Shown here one piece after another: positions 1 to 8,594 of a stretch of 64,000 nucleotides of DNA; position 1 is the stretch's first letter, and the number at the start of each line of letters is the position of its first letter. The translations under genes were made by a program, and so were the position numbers. Under the pieces are notes generated by a model. That model was not told where the DNA came from and did no database searches. It worked only from the letters and a program-made list of their open reading frames with translations. Source of the DNA: Corynebacterium minutissimum (GTDB taxonomy: Bacteria > Actinomycetota > Actinomycetes > Mycobacteriales > Mycobacteriaceae); assembly GCF_016889765.1 (NCBI RefSeq), contig NZ_CP069533.1:2170001-2234000 (forward strand), in the 5' to 3' direction.

Positions 1-3
1 TTG

Positions 4-16
4 TAAACTGGAATCT
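4..16 (+). promoter_or_regulatory. leaderless promoter of galU
   Basis: A TAAACT -10 element at 4-9 is followed by 7 nt and the ATG at 17, so transcription probably begins at or next to the start codon. Confidence 0.6.
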
Positions 17-946
17 ATGGCTATTGCACATGAGGATTCCTCGACAGGGATCGCCACGGTTGTTGTCCCCGCTGCCGGCATGGGCACCCGCTTTCTGCCC
101 GCCACAAAAACTGTGCCGAAGGAGCTGCTCCCCGTCGTAGATACGCCGGGTATTGAGCTGATCGCGGAGGAAGCCGCGTCCGTCGGCGCCCAGCGCCTGG
201 CTGTGATCACCGCGCCGAACAAACAGGAAGTGATGCGTCACTTCGAGGAGTTTCCTGAACTCGTCGATACTCTTGATTCCCGCGGCAAAGACGAACAGGT
301 AGGCAAGGTTAAGCGCGCCTCCCAGCTAATCCACCCCATTTCCGTCCCTCAGGAGAAGCCACTGGGATTGGGGCACGCGGTGGGGCTGGCAGAATCCGTT
401 TTGGATGATGACGAGGAGTACTTCGCCGTCATGTTGCCGGATGACATTGTTCTCCCCGCCACCGTAATGGGGGAGATGGCGCGCGTGCGTGCTGCACTAG
501 GCGGCAGCGTGCTGTGTGCTTTCGAGGTCTCCCGTGAAGAGACGTTTAACTATGGTGTCTTTGATGTGGAGGACACCAATGTCCCGGGTGTGAAAAAGGT
601 CGTCGGCATGGTGGAAAAGCCCGACCCAGAGGACGCACCGTCTAATCTCGTGGCAACTGGCCGCTATCTGCTCGACCGTCAGATTTTTGATGCTTTGCGC
701 CGAATTAAACCTGGTAAGGGCGGCGAATTGCAGCTCACTGATGCCATTGAGCTGCTCATCACCGAGGGGCACCCGGTTCATGTCGTCGTACACCAAGGTA
801 AGCGCCATGACTTGGGTAACCCGGGTGGTTATATCCCAGCTAACGTCGATTTTGGTCTGCGTGATCAGAAGTACGGTCCGGCACTGTACAAGGCGATTAA
901 GCAGATCATGGATGAGTATGAGGCAGAGAACGGCCTCAAGGGTTAG
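17..946 (+). CDS. galU: UTP--glucose-1-phosphate uridylyltransferase
   Basis: This cytosolic enzyme makes UDP-glucose from UTP and glucose-1-phosphate for cell-wall sugars and trehalose. Its 309 residues match the usual GalU length. The N-terminal nucleotide-binding loop (AAGMGTRFLPATKTVPKEL, about residues 19-37), the VMLPDD motif near 138 and the VEKP motif near 197 are all present. The start sits 7 nt after a -10 element, so the mRNA is likely leaderless. The divisome genes glp and glpR follow on the same strand, an order also known from other corynebacteria. Confidence 0.96.
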   Translation: MAIAHEDSSTGIATVVVPAAGMGTRFLPATKTVPKELLPVVDTPGIELIAEEAASVGAQRLAVITAPNKQEVMRHFEEFPELVDTLDSRGKDEQVGKVKRASQLIHPISVPQEKPLGLGHAVGLAESVLDDDEEYFAVMLPDDIVLPATVMGEMARVRAALGGSVLCAFEVSREETFNYGVFDVEDTNVPGVKKVVGMVEKPDPEDAPSNLVATGRYLLDRQIFDALRRIKPGKGGELQLTDAIELLITEGHPVHVVVHQGKRHDLGNPGGYIPANVDFGLRDQKYGPALYKAIKQIMDEYEAENGLKG

Positions 947-1005
947 CCTCTGCGCATTATGATCTAGTTCATCCCTGAAGAGCCCACAACAAAGGTAGGC
1001 GGTTT

Positions 1006-2298
1006 ATGCGTTCGGTCGATGACCAGATGGCATTTGTTCTTGATGCAGCGGTGACCCCGGAACCGGTGCGCATCGCTATCGCGAATGCTCTGGGTCTCAA
1101 GTGTGCCGAGGAGGTGCAGGCCAACCAGCCATTGCCGGGTTTTCCGCAGGCAGCGATTGACGGTTACGCTGTCCGTGCCGTCGACGTCGGTGGTGAAAGG
1201 GCGCTCAAAGCTCGCTCACGACAGTCCGAAGAGGACGTCGATGGCTCTGCTGCGGAGCCGGAAGTCGAGCGTTCCCTTCCGGTGGTGGGCGAGGTACCCG
1301 CAGGCTCCCGTCAGCCGCTTCGCTTGCAGCCTAAGCAGGCGGTTCGTGTCTATACAGGTGCGCCGTTGCCGACTCTCGCTGACGCCGTCCTTCCCCTTGA
1401 ATGGTCAGATCGCGGCCGCAAGCGCGTCACCTCGCACCGTCCAGTGCGTTCGGGCGATTTCGTGCGCCGTGTGGGTGATGATATCCAGCCCGGCGATGTC
1501 GCGGTATCTTCAGGAACGATCCTGGGACCAGCACAGATTGGATTGCTCGCGGCAGTGGGCCGTTCCAAGGTTCTGGCTTATCCGCGCCCGCGCGTGACCA
1601 TCGTGTCCTACGGCAAAGAGCTTGTTGACATTGATCGCGAACCCGGTCTTGGGCAGGTGTTTGACGTCAACTCCTACTCCTTGGCGGCGGCCGCTAAGGA
1701 AGCAGGTGCCGACGTACAGCGCGTGGGTATCGCGGCCGGTGAACCGCGCCGCGTGCGCGAAGCACTGGAGACTTATCTGGCACGTAGTGAAGTCCTAGTT
1801 ATTTCAGGGGCCGTGGGCGGTGCCGGTGCGGAGGAGATCCGGGAGGTCCTTGATGAGCTTGGTGATGTCGATACCTCTCGCGTCGCAATGCACCCAGGCT
1901 CAGTTCAGGGCTTTGGGCTCTTGGGTGAGGAGCGCATTCCGACGTTCCTGTTGCCATCGAACCCGGTGTCGGCTCTCGTCATCTTTGAAGTCTTTGTTCG
2001 CCCACTCATCAAGCTGTCACTGGGCAAACGCTCTGGTCAGCGCCGCGTGGTGCGAGCACGAGTACTCAACCATGTGGAATCCCGTCCCGGCCGCCGCGGG
2101 TTTATTCGTGCGCGCCTCATGCGCGATGCAGAAACGTCCGACTACCTGGTGGAAGGTCTCGGCGGCGCCTCGGGTGCACCAGCCCACTTGCTTGCGGGTT
2201 TGTCCGAGGCCAACGCCATGATTCGCATTCCTGAGGATGTGACGGAGATTCGTCCGGGCGATGTCGTCGACGTCATGTTCTTAACCCAACGCAGCTAG
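1006..2298 (+). CDS. glp: Gephyrin/MoeA-like divisome protein Glp
   Basis: The protein has the MoeA fold: an N-terminal MoeA domain with the IDGYAV motif near 48, a molybdopterin-binding-like central domain, and a C-terminal barrel domain. Its active-site motifs are degraded. Where molybdotransferases have SGGVSxGDYD it reads SGAVGGAGAEE (about residues 266-276), and the usual PGKP loop reads PGSVQG. In C. glutamicum the equivalent protein, Glp, binds FtsZ and the membrane protein GlpR at the septum, and glpR lies two genes downstream here. The call to a division role rather than cofactor synthesis rests on this context and the motif loss. A true MoeA is the alternative, and automated annotation will probably call it moeA. 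Confidence 0.82.
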   Translation: MRSVDDQMAFVLDAAVTPEPVRIAIANALGLKCAEEVQANQPLPGFPQAAIDGYAVRAVDVGGERALKARSRQSEEDVDGSAAEPEVERSLPVVGEVPAGSRQPLRLQPKQAVRVYTGAPLPTLADAVLPLEWSDRGRKRVTSHRPVRSGDFVRRVGDDIQPGDVAVSSGTILGPAQIGLLAAVGRSKVLAYPRPRVTIVSYGKELVDIDREPGLGQVFDVNSYSLAAAAKEAGADVQRVGIAAGEPRRVREALETYLARSEVLVISGAVGGAGAEEIREVLDELGDVDTSRVAMHPGSVQGFGLLGEERIPTFLLPSNPVSALVIFEVFVRPLIKLSLGKRSGQRRVVRARVLNHVESRPGRRGFIRARLMRDAETSDYLVEGLGGASGAPAHLLAGLSEANAMIRIPEDVTEIRPGDVVDVMFLTQRS

Positions 2299-2302
2299 GG
2301 CC

Positions 2303-3013
2303 ATGCTCGATCCCTTTGGAACCGCCGCCGGACGGCTGTCGAGACCTGCCAGCGGTGCGGTCAATCCTGACCACCCCGGCTGGCCGGAGGCTACACCTTC
2401 GCTAAGAATGCGGGGCACCGCGGCTTTCCCCCAAGGCCTGAACGTGCGGCTGCGCCCATTGTTGCGCAGTGACGGTAGTGCGTGGCGTCAGCAGCGCATT
2501 GAGGACCGCGATTTTCTCAAACCAGTGGAGCCGACGCTGCCGACGGAGTGGGCCTCCGCGCATTCCCAGTCCGCTTGGTGGAACCATTTGATGTTCCTGC
2601 GCGAATCGGCGCGTTCAGGGACGGTCGTTCCCCTCGTCATTGAGGTCGATGGGCAGTTTCGTGGCCAACTGACCTTAGGCAATATCCAGCATGGTGGGGT
2701 CAGTGAATGCTGGATTGGCTACTGGGTACATTCGGGTGTGCATCGCGCAGGCATCGCTACCGCCGCCTGCGCCCTGGGGGTGGATCATGCCTTTTACCGT
2801 GTTGGCTTGCACCGCGTCACCGCGACGTATCTCCCAGAAAATCCTGCCTCCGGCAAGGTCCTGCACAATAACGGTTTCCGGGATGAAGGTTTTCTGCGCC
2901 GCAATCTCCATATCGATGGCGCGTGGCGTGATCATCACTTCTTGGCGCTTAACCGGGAGGACTTTGCATCCAGTGCAGTGGTGCGTCTGCGAGCTGCCGG
3001 CCGAGTTGTCTAA
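2303..3013 (+). CDS. rimJ: GNAT N-acetyltransferase, RimJ/RimL type
   Basis: This 236-residue acetyltransferase resembles RimJ/RimL, which acetylate protein N-termini using acetyl-CoA. The fold is visible as IEVDGQFRGQLTLGNI near 112-127, GYWVHSGVHRAGIATAA (acetyl-CoA loop region) near 139-155, and the NPASGKVLHNNGFRDEG tail near 180-196. The gene begins 4 nt after the glp stop, so the two are probably translated from one mRNA. The substrate cannot be told from sequence. Its place between glp and glpR is conserved in corynebacteria, but no division role is established from this window. Confidence 0.85.
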   Translation: MLDPFGTAAGRLSRPASGAVNPDHPGWPEATPSLRMRGTAAFPQGLNVRLRPLLRSDGSAWRQQRIEDRDFLKPVEPTLPTEWASAHSQSAWWNHLMFLRESARSGTVVPLVIEVDGQFRGQLTLGNIQHGGVSECWIGYWVHSGVHRAGIATAACALGVDHAFYRVGLHRVTATYLPENPASGKVLHNNGFRDEGFLRRNLHIDGAWRDHHFLALNREDFASSAVVRLRAAGRVV

Positions 3014-3154
3014 AGCTTAACTACCTCTGCTTTCACATAAGTCACAACCTTGTAATTTTGCGGCCGACAATGCCCGAAATGAGCCCGTAGGCGGCTAGAG
3101 TGGGGGCCTAGTTGTACTCCCTTTTCGTCGACCCTGGAAAGTGGGACCCTCCTC
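3014..3154 (+). promoter_or_regulatory. intergenic region before glpR, with promoter and possible GlxR site
   Basis: This AT-richer gap of 141 nt suggests that glpR has its own promoter. TAGAGT at 3096-3101 is a plausible -10. TTTCACATAAGTCACA at 3031-3046 matches the right half and centre of the cAMP-receptor GlxR consensus (TGTGAnnTAnnTCACA) but not the left half, so the operator call is weak. Confidence 0.35.
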
Positions 3155-4513
3155 ATGATGACCACTGTGCCCATCATTCTCGTCATTGTGGTGTGGCTTT
3201 TCATTCTCGCGCCCTGGTTGCTACGCTCCCAGCGCCCAATGAGCCACACCGGTGAGGCATTTGAAGAGACGCGTGTGCTTTTTGAGGGGGACTCCGGTTC
3301 GGTTCTTGGGCGCCGCAAGCCGCGACTTGGCAAGGACGATGTGCGTCCGAGCAGTTACAGTTCGGCCGACGACGCAGACGCTGATTACGAACTGGTTATT
3401 GCTGATGATCCCGCGGCGGATAGCTCCCGCTCCGCGGAATCCTCACGTGGGGAAGCCGAGGATGCTGATACTGTTGCGGCGACTATCGACGGCGAAGTGG
3501 TCGAAGCAGCCACGGAGTTTGAGGACGGCATCGATAGCGACGCTGGCACAGACGGTGCGGAAAATGCTCAGGCGGTGCCTGCCAGCGCTGCGCAGGCTGA
3601 CGCGAAAGCCGACTTAGAAGATGAGGACGATGACGACGATGACGACGACGTGATCGTGGATGAGGAGCGCGCAGAAGACGCAGAGGGCGTGGAGAATGCC
3701 ACCGGCCGCACTGATGCTTCCGCGGCTGAGGTCTTCACGGTTCCGGCTAATGCTTCCGTGGCTGAGGACGCTTATGAGCACGATGAAACCTACACCTCAC
3801 CGGTGGACCTTCTGTACCCAGGAGCGATCGATGCGCCGGAGTACTCAGACGTGGCCGACGGCGCCAACGCTGCGGCCGGTTCTAACGGCTCTGAGGGAGC
3901 TGGAGAATCGGACGCCGCCGAGTCTAGAGTTGCCCTACCCGTGAGCGAGACCATCACGGCAGACTCGGACGCTGACAAGCGGATGACCAGTGACTCCGAT
4001 ACTGAACTCTCCGCGGAAGAACTTGCTTTCGCACAACGCCGGCTCGGACGCGGCGGTTGGGACCCTGTCAAGGAGAAGGAGGCCTCAGCAACTCGTTATC
4101 AGCGCCGTCAGCGCACGCTCATTGGCTTGGCCATCGCCGTGGTAGCCACTGTGTGCCTCGGCATCGTGGTGGGGGGATGGACGTGGTGGTTCGCCGGCAT
4201 TACCGGTGCCATCACCACTATCTACCTGGTGGCCTTGCGCTCCCAGGTGCGCCGTGAGCAGGAGCTGCTCCGTCGTCGCGTTTACCATCTGCGCCGTGCA
4301 CGCCTTGGCGTGCGGAACGCGGACAACCCCGCTGAGTCCCTGCCGCCGAACCTCCGCCGACCGGGCGCACTCGTCTTGGAGATAGACGATGAAAGCCCCG
4401 ATTTCGACTTCCTGCCGGTCTATGACGAGGATGATAGCGATGGCGGCTTTGACGGTCCGCACAGCTCGCCACGTCAACGCCGCGATGACCTCGCCGCGCG
4501 CCGCGTGGGTTAA
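3155..4513 (+). CDS. glpR: GlpR membrane receptor of the corynebacterial divisome (SepX-like)
   Basis: The 452-residue protein has one N-terminal membrane segment (about 3-20) and a long acidic, Ala/Asp/Glu-rich region (about 55-290) that includes a run of eight Asp. A hydrophobic pair of segments follows at about 320-362, and then a basic and finally acidic cytoplasmic tail. This architecture matches GlpR of C. glutamicum, the membrane partner of Glp and relative of streptomycete SepX, which act with FtsZ in septation. Low-complexity sequence makes the middle hard to align, so the call rests on topology and on glp lying 0.9 kb upstream. Two adjacent ATG codons (3155 and 3158) could serve as start. 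Confidence 0.8.
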   Translation: MMTTVPIILVIVVWLFILAPWLLRSQRPMSHTGEAFEETRVLFEGDSGSVLGRRKPRLGKDDVRPSSYSSADDADADYELVIADDPAADSSRSAESSRGEAEDADTVAATIDGEVVEAATEFEDGIDSDAGTDGAENAQAVPASAAQADAKADLEDEDDDDDDDDVIVDEERAEDAEGVENATGRTDASAAEVFTVPANASVAEDAYEHDETYTSPVDLLYPGAIDAPEYSDVADGANAAAGSNGSEGAGESDAAESRVALPVSETITADSDADKRMTSDSDTELSAEELAFAQRRLGRGGWDPVKEKEASATRYQRRQRTLIGLAIAVVATVCLGIVVGGWTWWFAGITGAITTIYLVALRSQVRREQELLRRRVYHLRRARLGVRNADNPAESLPPNLRRPGALVLEIDDESPDFDFLPVYDEDDSDGGFDGPHSSPRQRRDDLAARRVG

Positions 4514-4591
4514 CTCCCAAGGACTAGCCTGCCCTTAATCCTCTACCACGTCTGGTACCTCAGGCGACTCGGGCATCTCTGAGGAGGCTGG

Positions 4592-5230
4592 TTAAGCCGG
4601 CCAGATTCCGGAGGTCCCTCGGCGGTGCGAGCCCACGAGGTGGGCATCGACCATGCCGATGGCCTCCATAAGGGAAAAGCAGGTTACAGGTCCGACAAAC
4701 TTGAAACCAGCTTTCTTTAGAGCCTTGGACATGTCTTGAGCTTCCTGCGTGTACTTGGGGATATCTTCCTCCCGTTCGGGGGCGATGGTCTCCTCCGGGA
4801 GGAAGCTCCATATAAACTCATCGAGCCCGCCTTCCTCGCGCAAGGCCACCGTGGCCTTGGCGTTGGTGAGCACAGAGGTAATCTTCAGCCGGTTGCGGAT
4901 AATGCGCTCATTGTCCATGAGACGTTCAACTTCCTCGTCCCCAAAGCTGGCGAGTAAATCCGCATCAAATCCAACAAAAGCTTCGCGAAAAGCCTCGCGC
5001 TTGCGCAACACGAGCTCCCAGCTCAATCCAGATTGAAAGCCCTCGAGGCAGAGGCGCTCCAGCAACCCCGATTCCTCGTGGATGGGCATGCCCCATTCCG
5101 TGTCGTAATAGTGCTTGAGCAGCGGTGAAGCCACTGCCCAAGCGGGGCGGCCGAGGCCGTCTTCGCCGTAAACAAGTCCCGTATCGTTCGTCATCTCAGG
5201 TGTGGGTGGTGTCATCTCTGTAACAGTCAT
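4592..5230 (-). CDS. tag: DNA-3-methyladenine glycosylase I
   Basis: Tag removes 3-methyladenine from alkylated DNA in base-excision repair. The 212 residues hold the family signatures: YYDTEWGMPIHEE near 41-53, the LCLEGFQSGLSWELVLRKRE helix near 61-80, and GFKFVGPVTCFSLMEAIGMVDAH near 175-197. The first of the usual zinc-ligand cysteines is replaced in the N-terminal part (GLGRPAWA where E. coli has a CxW motif), while the C-terminal VGSHRRG region lacks the second pair. Variants without zinc are common among actinobacteria. It forms an alkylation-repair pair with ogt, which lies just upstream on the same strand. Confidence 0.93.
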   Translation of the reverse strand: MTVTEMTPPTPEMTNDTGLVYGEDGLGRPAWAVASPLLKHYYDTEWGMPIHEESGLLERLCLEGFQSGLSWELVLRKREAFREAFVGFDADLLASFGDEEVERLMDNERIIRNRLKITSVLTNAKATVALREEGGLDEFIWSFLPEETIAPEREEDIPKYTQEAQDMSKALKKAGFKFVGPVTCFSLMEAIGMVDAHLVGSHRRGTSGIWPA

Positions 5231-5244
5231 ACCTTCTTAGACTG
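5231..5244 (-). promoter_or_regulatory. possible leaderless promoter of tag
   Basis: CAGTCT (complement of 5239-5244) lies 8 nt before the tag ATG. An AAGAAGG stretch overlaps the spacer, so a ribosome-binding site in a read-through message from ogt is an alternative. Confidence 0.4.
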
Positions 5245-5254
5245 TGCATACCTC

Positions 5255-5806
5255 TCAAGGGTTCCCGCCGGTGTGCTCTCGAATGAAGCGTTCTTCAAGC
5301 TCCAAGAGGAAGCGCTTAATATCTGGGCCTCCACGGTAAGCGCCAATATGGCCGTCCGCGCGCACCACCCGGTGACAGGGAACCACGATGGGCAGCGGGT
5401 TGGTGGCGCAGGCACTGCCCGCTGCCCGAACCGCACCGGCGCTTCCCGCTGCCTGGGCTAGCTGGGCATACGTCCAGCGCCCGCCATAGGGAATTCTTTG
5501 TAGTACGTGCTGGGCGCGGCTGCGGAAGGTGAGCGGGGGAGTGGGGACGTCGAGAAGCAGCTCGAAACTCTTGCGACTGCCCGCGAAGTACTCGGCGAGC
5601 TGCCGGGAGGCGTCGCTTAACACCGTCAATGCTGTGTCCTCATTCTGATCGTCGTGGGCAAGCTCGACGTTCGTGACGCGAGTGGCTTTCGTGGCTTCGC
5701 TGAGGTCAGGTTCCTCGGTGCGAAAGTAGACGTGGGACAAGCCCTCAACGCTTGCGACGAGGGTAAGTGGGCCAACGGGCGAATCCACGCTAAGCCAAGC
5801 GCGCAT
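5255..5806 (-). CDS. ogt: Methylated-DNA--protein-cysteine S-methyltransferase
   Basis: This suicide enzyme transfers the methyl group of O6-methylguanine to its own cysteine. The active-site PCHRVV motif lies near residues 141-146, followed by GAYRGG near 153-158, and the helix RIPYGGRWTYAQLAQAAG lies near 104-121. The start at 5806 gives 183 residues beginning MRAWLSVDSPVGPL, with AAAGGA about 10 nt upstream. A longer reading frame exists but would run antisense into the doxX gene. It stands directly upstream of tag, so the two form a small alkylation-repair cluster. Confidence 0.94.
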   Translation of the reverse strand: MRAWLSVDSPVGPLTLVASVEGLSHVYFRTEEPDLSEATKATRVTNVELAHDDQNEDTALTVLSDASRQLAEYFAGSRKSFELLLDVPTPPLTFRSRAQHVLQRIPYGGRWTYAQLAQAAGSAGAVRAAGSACATNPLPIVVPCHRVVRADGHIGAYRGGPDIKRFLLELEERFIREHTGGNP

Positions 5807-5845
5807 GGTGTGGGAGTCCTTTCGTGGGGCAGTGGGCATCCAGGG

Positions 5846-5858
5846 TAGTCTATGAAGC
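5846..5858 (+). promoter_or_regulatory. leaderless promoter of doxX
   Basis: TAGTCT at 5846-5851 ends 7 nt before the ATG at 5859. Confidence 0.6.
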
Positions 5859-6272
5859 ATGAATCGACCCGCCGTTCGCGATGCCGCACTGCTCATCCTC
5901 CGCGCAGTGCTGGGAATCATCTTTGTGGCACACGGCGTGGACAAAATGTTCTTTACCGGAATGGATGAAACCACCGGCCAATTCTCTGCACTGGGAATTC
6001 CGCAACCGCAACTGTCGGCCTACTTGGCCAGCATCGCGGAAATGATTGGTGGAGCGGCCCTTGTCGTGGGATTGCTCACCACGTTTGTTGCAGGTGCATT
6101 GGCTCTTCTTATGGCCTGTGCCCTGTATTTTGTGCACTTGGGCAATGGACTCTTTAGCGCGGATGGCGGCATCGAGTATCCGTTGGTCCTCATCGTGTCC
6201 CTGCTCATGATTGTCGTGTTCGGTTCCGGCCGCGCCAGCGTAGATGGAGTGTTAAGCCGTGCTGACGCATGA
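5859..6272 (+). CDS. DoxX family membrane protein
   Basis: This 137-residue integral membrane protein has four hydrophobic segments. The N-terminal RDAALLILRAVLGIIFVAHG motif near 5-24 and a GGAALVVGLLT segment near 64-74 are typical of DoxX. Members have been linked to thiosulfate oxidation and, in mycobacteria, to a membrane oxidoreductase complex, but no precise role can be given here. It overlaps the following zinc-finger membrane gene by 14 nt, so the two are co-translated. Its promoter lies within 55 nt of the divergent ogt start. Confidence 0.85.
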   Translation: MNRPAVRDAALLILRAVLGIIFVAHGVDKMFFTGMDETTGQFSALGIPQPQLSAYLASIAEMIGGAALVVGLLTTFVAGALALLMACALYFVHLGNGLFSADGGIEYPLVLIVSLLMIVVFGSGRASVDGVLSRADA

Positions 6273-6948
6273 GCAGGTGCAGGCGGCTATCTCCGCACAG
6301 CTTGATGGTGAAGCCCCCCAACTATCGCCGGACGTCATTGAGGCGCATGTTTCTGGGTGCGCGGAGTGTGCCGCATTCCGCGATAAGGCCGCCTCGTTGT
6401 CACGTTCGTTGAGTCAGGTGGAACCGGCGGGGGCACCTCCGCGAGATTTGTCTGAGGTCATCCTCGCCGGCGTGGAACCAGAATGGCAGCGCGCCTCCAG
6501 CGCTCGTCAGGCATCGCTGACGCTGGCGCGGGTGAGTCTTGGTGTTCTTTCCGCTGTTTTCCTCGTATGGGCCATCGTGGTCGTCGTGAGTGCTGCTGGC
6601 CTGACCACCTCTGGTACCGAGGGAACCCTCGCGGAAGGAGCGGATCCGGAGCGTGCCCGCCTGCTTATGGACGCAGCCGCTCTGCGTTTCGGGCTGGCTA
6701 GTGGATTAGGCTTTGCCGCATGGCGTCCAGCATCGGCGCCTGGCCTGTTGCCGGTGGTGTGCACCATGTTTGCCTTCCTCTTCGGATTTACCATGCGCGA
6801 CTTCGCATTGGGCACCGTGGGCGCTGGCCAGATCTACATTCTCATCGCTACTGGTTTGGCTGCTGCCGGACTCGGCTGGGCGTGGGCTGCAGACCGAGGT
6901 TTTGTGTTGCGCGATGTGTACCGCGCGCTTACTGCGAGCCCCCGCTAG
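6259..6948 (+). CDS. Membrane protein with anti-sigma-type zinc finger
   Basis: The 229-residue protein begins with a putative zinc-finger domain (zf-HC2/ZAS type). The HxxxCxxC motif reads HVSGCAEC at about residues 30-37. After a short linker come four hydrophobic segments (about 93-115, 135-155, 162-180 and 187-205). The domain is typical of membrane anti-sigma factors, but no sigma factor gene lies nearby, so partner and function are unknown. The start is a GTG that overlaps the end of doxX by 14 nt. A GTG start inside the upstream gene argues for coupled translation. Confidence 0.75.
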   Translation: MLTHEQVQAAISAQLDGEAPQLSPDVIEAHVSGCAECAAFRDKAASLSRSLSQVEPAGAPPRDLSEVILAGVEPEWQRASSARQASLTLARVSLGVLSAVFLVWAIVVVVSAAGLTTSGTEGTLAEGADPERARLLMDAAALRFGLASGLGFAAWRPASAPGLLPVVCTMFAFLFGFTMRDFALGTVGAGQIYILIATGLAAAGLGWAWAADRGFVLRDVYRALTASPR

Positions 6949-6951
6949 GGA

Positions 6952-8556
6952 CTAGGTCCACGACGGTAGCCACATCATCGAGTGATACCAGGACTCGGGA
7001 ATCATGAATCCGTAGAGGATAGGGGAGAAGTACGCGAACATGGCTACCACCAGCGCGGCGTAGCACACTGTGAGGAAGGTGCCCAGGGGGACCGCGGAGC
7101 CAAAGAGCGACGTAATCCACGGCCATGTGAGCTCGCGTCCACGACCAATCATTTGCCCCAAAGCGAGGGCGATAAGCACGATGACAAAGGGGATAAAAGC
7201 CGTGGCATAGAAGAAGTACATCTGGCGGTCAAAAACCATGAGCCACGGCAAGAAACCGGCTGCCGCGCCCACGAGTGGAATAAGGAAAGCTCGGTTGCGG
7301 CGCACGAGGAGCGACCACAGGCCCCACAGCACAGCGGGGATCACCAGCCACCAAATGGCGGGAGTACCAAAGAGGAACAGCATCTTGCGGCACTCGCCAC
7401 CTCCCCGGCAGGTGAGGTCGGTGGAGGAGTAATAGAGAATGGGGCGCGCTGCCACCAGCCAGGCCCACGGCTTGGAGTCCCATGGGTGGCTGTGGCCGCC
7501 TGAGGATGTCAGTGAGGCGTGAAACTCCAATACTGAGGAGTGGTAGTAGAACCAGCCGGCAATCGGCTCTGGGAGGTGTAGGAGCCAAGACCCCTCTTCG
7601 ATGGTGCCGTCGACTTTGGCATGGCGGTATACAGCAGTCTCATCAGCAAACCACGCGCGCCATGACCACACGTAGAGCGCCACGGGCACAGCAACGAGGG
7701 AAGCTAGTGCCGCCGGAGTATCGCGAATCAGAGTGCCGACGACATAGCGGCGAACGCCGTAGAGACGGCGTAGGGCCAGATCGGAAAAGACGCTCATGAG
7801 GCCGAAGAACATGATGTAGTACAGGCCAGACCACTTTATTGACAGGGTAAGACCCAAGAAAACGCCGGCGGTGAAGCGCCACCAGCGGAAACCAAAACGC
7901 GGACCGAAGTCGGACGTTCCCATCGTCCCGGTGATGAATGCAGTGTGGAGGCGCTCACGCATCTGCTGGTGGTCGCGAGCTAGGGCCCACGCAGCGGCGA
8001 CGACAAAGAAGACCTGGAAGATATCGAGCATGCCGAACTTTGAGGACACCAGCAGCACACCATCGCACACTGCTAGAAGACCCGCCAGGAAACCTACCTG
8101 CCAGGAACCAGAGAGACGGCGAGCCAGAGCCATGGTGAGCAGCACGGTGCCGACGCCGAAGAGGGCGGTCATGAACCGCCAGCCCATAGGGGTATAGCCA
8201 AAGACTGATTCGGAAAGCGCCACAATTTGCTTGGCGAGAGGCGGGTGCACCACAAGGCCGTATCCGGGGTTGGATTCGATGCCGCCCAAAAAGAGGTTAT
8301 GCCAGCTGGTGACCATGTCCCAGGCCTGGGGAACGTAGTGCTTCTCATCGAAGACCGGGGTTCCTTCAGAGACTGGCGCCCGCAGGCCTGCGAAACGTGT
8401 GATGAACGCCAGCACGGCGATGATAGCCGTGCTGATGGTGTCCGAGCGGGTCCACACGTAGGGACGGGGTGCGGGCGGTGCCGGACGCGTATGGCGACCA
8501 GACACATCCTTGCGGTCCTGTCGGACGGGTCGGGCGATGGGCTCTGCGATACTCAC
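6952..8556 (-). CDS. pmt: Protein O-mannosyltransferase
   Basis: Pmt transfers mannose from polyprenyl-phospho-mannose to Ser/Thr of exported proteins at the outer face of the membrane. The 534-residue polytopic protein shows the family hallmarks: FDEKHYVPQAWDM near residues 69-81, whose acidic residues belong to the catalytic first loop, PPLAKQ near 104-109, and a large loop with HSHPWDSKPWAW near 355-366. Actinobacterial Pmt is linked to the Sec pathway and to glycoproteins such as Rpf2, whose gene is also in this window. The start is a GTG placed 7 nt after a -10 element, divergent from rsmI. Confidence 0.95.
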   Translation of the reverse strand: MSIAEPIARPVRQDRKDVSGRHTRPAPPAPRPYVWTRSDTISTAIIAVLAFITRFAGLRAPVSEGTPVFDEKHYVPQAWDMVTSWHNLFLGGIESNPGYGLVVHPPLAKQIVALSESVFGYTPMGWRFMTALFGVGTVLLTMALARRLSGSWQVGFLAGLLAVCDGVLLVSSKFGMLDIFQVFFVVAAAWALARDHQQMRERLHTAFITGTMGTSDFGPRFGFRWWRFTAGVFLGLTLSIKWSGLYYIMFFGLMSVFSDLALRRLYGVRRYVVGTLIRDTPAALASLVAVPVALYVWSWRAWFADETAVYRHAKVDGTIEEGSWLLHLPEPIAGWFYYHSSVLEFHASLTSSGGHSHPWDSKPWAWLVAARPILYYSSTDLTCRGGGECRKMLFLFGTPAIWWLVIPAVLWGLWSLLVRRNRAFLIPLVGAAAGFLPWLMVFDRQMYFFYATAFIPFVIVLIALALGQMIGRGRELTWPWITSLFGSAVPLGTFLTVCYAALVVAMFAYFSPILYGFMIPESWYHSMMWLPSWT

Positions 8557-8569
8557 TCGGAAGAGTTTA
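8557..8569 (-). promoter_or_regulatory. leaderless promoter of pmt
   Basis: TAAACT (complement of 8564-8569) ends 7 nt before the GTG start of pmt. Confidence 0.6.
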
Positions 8570-8581
8570 GCGTGCGTGTGC

Positions 8582-8594
8582 CATGCTGGGGAGT
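8582..8594 (+). promoter_or_regulatory. possible leaderless promoter of rsmI
   Basis: CATGCT at 8582-8587 ends 7 nt before the ATG at 8595, which favours this start over the in-frame ATG at 8583. The first base departs from the usual T. Confidence 0.45.
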
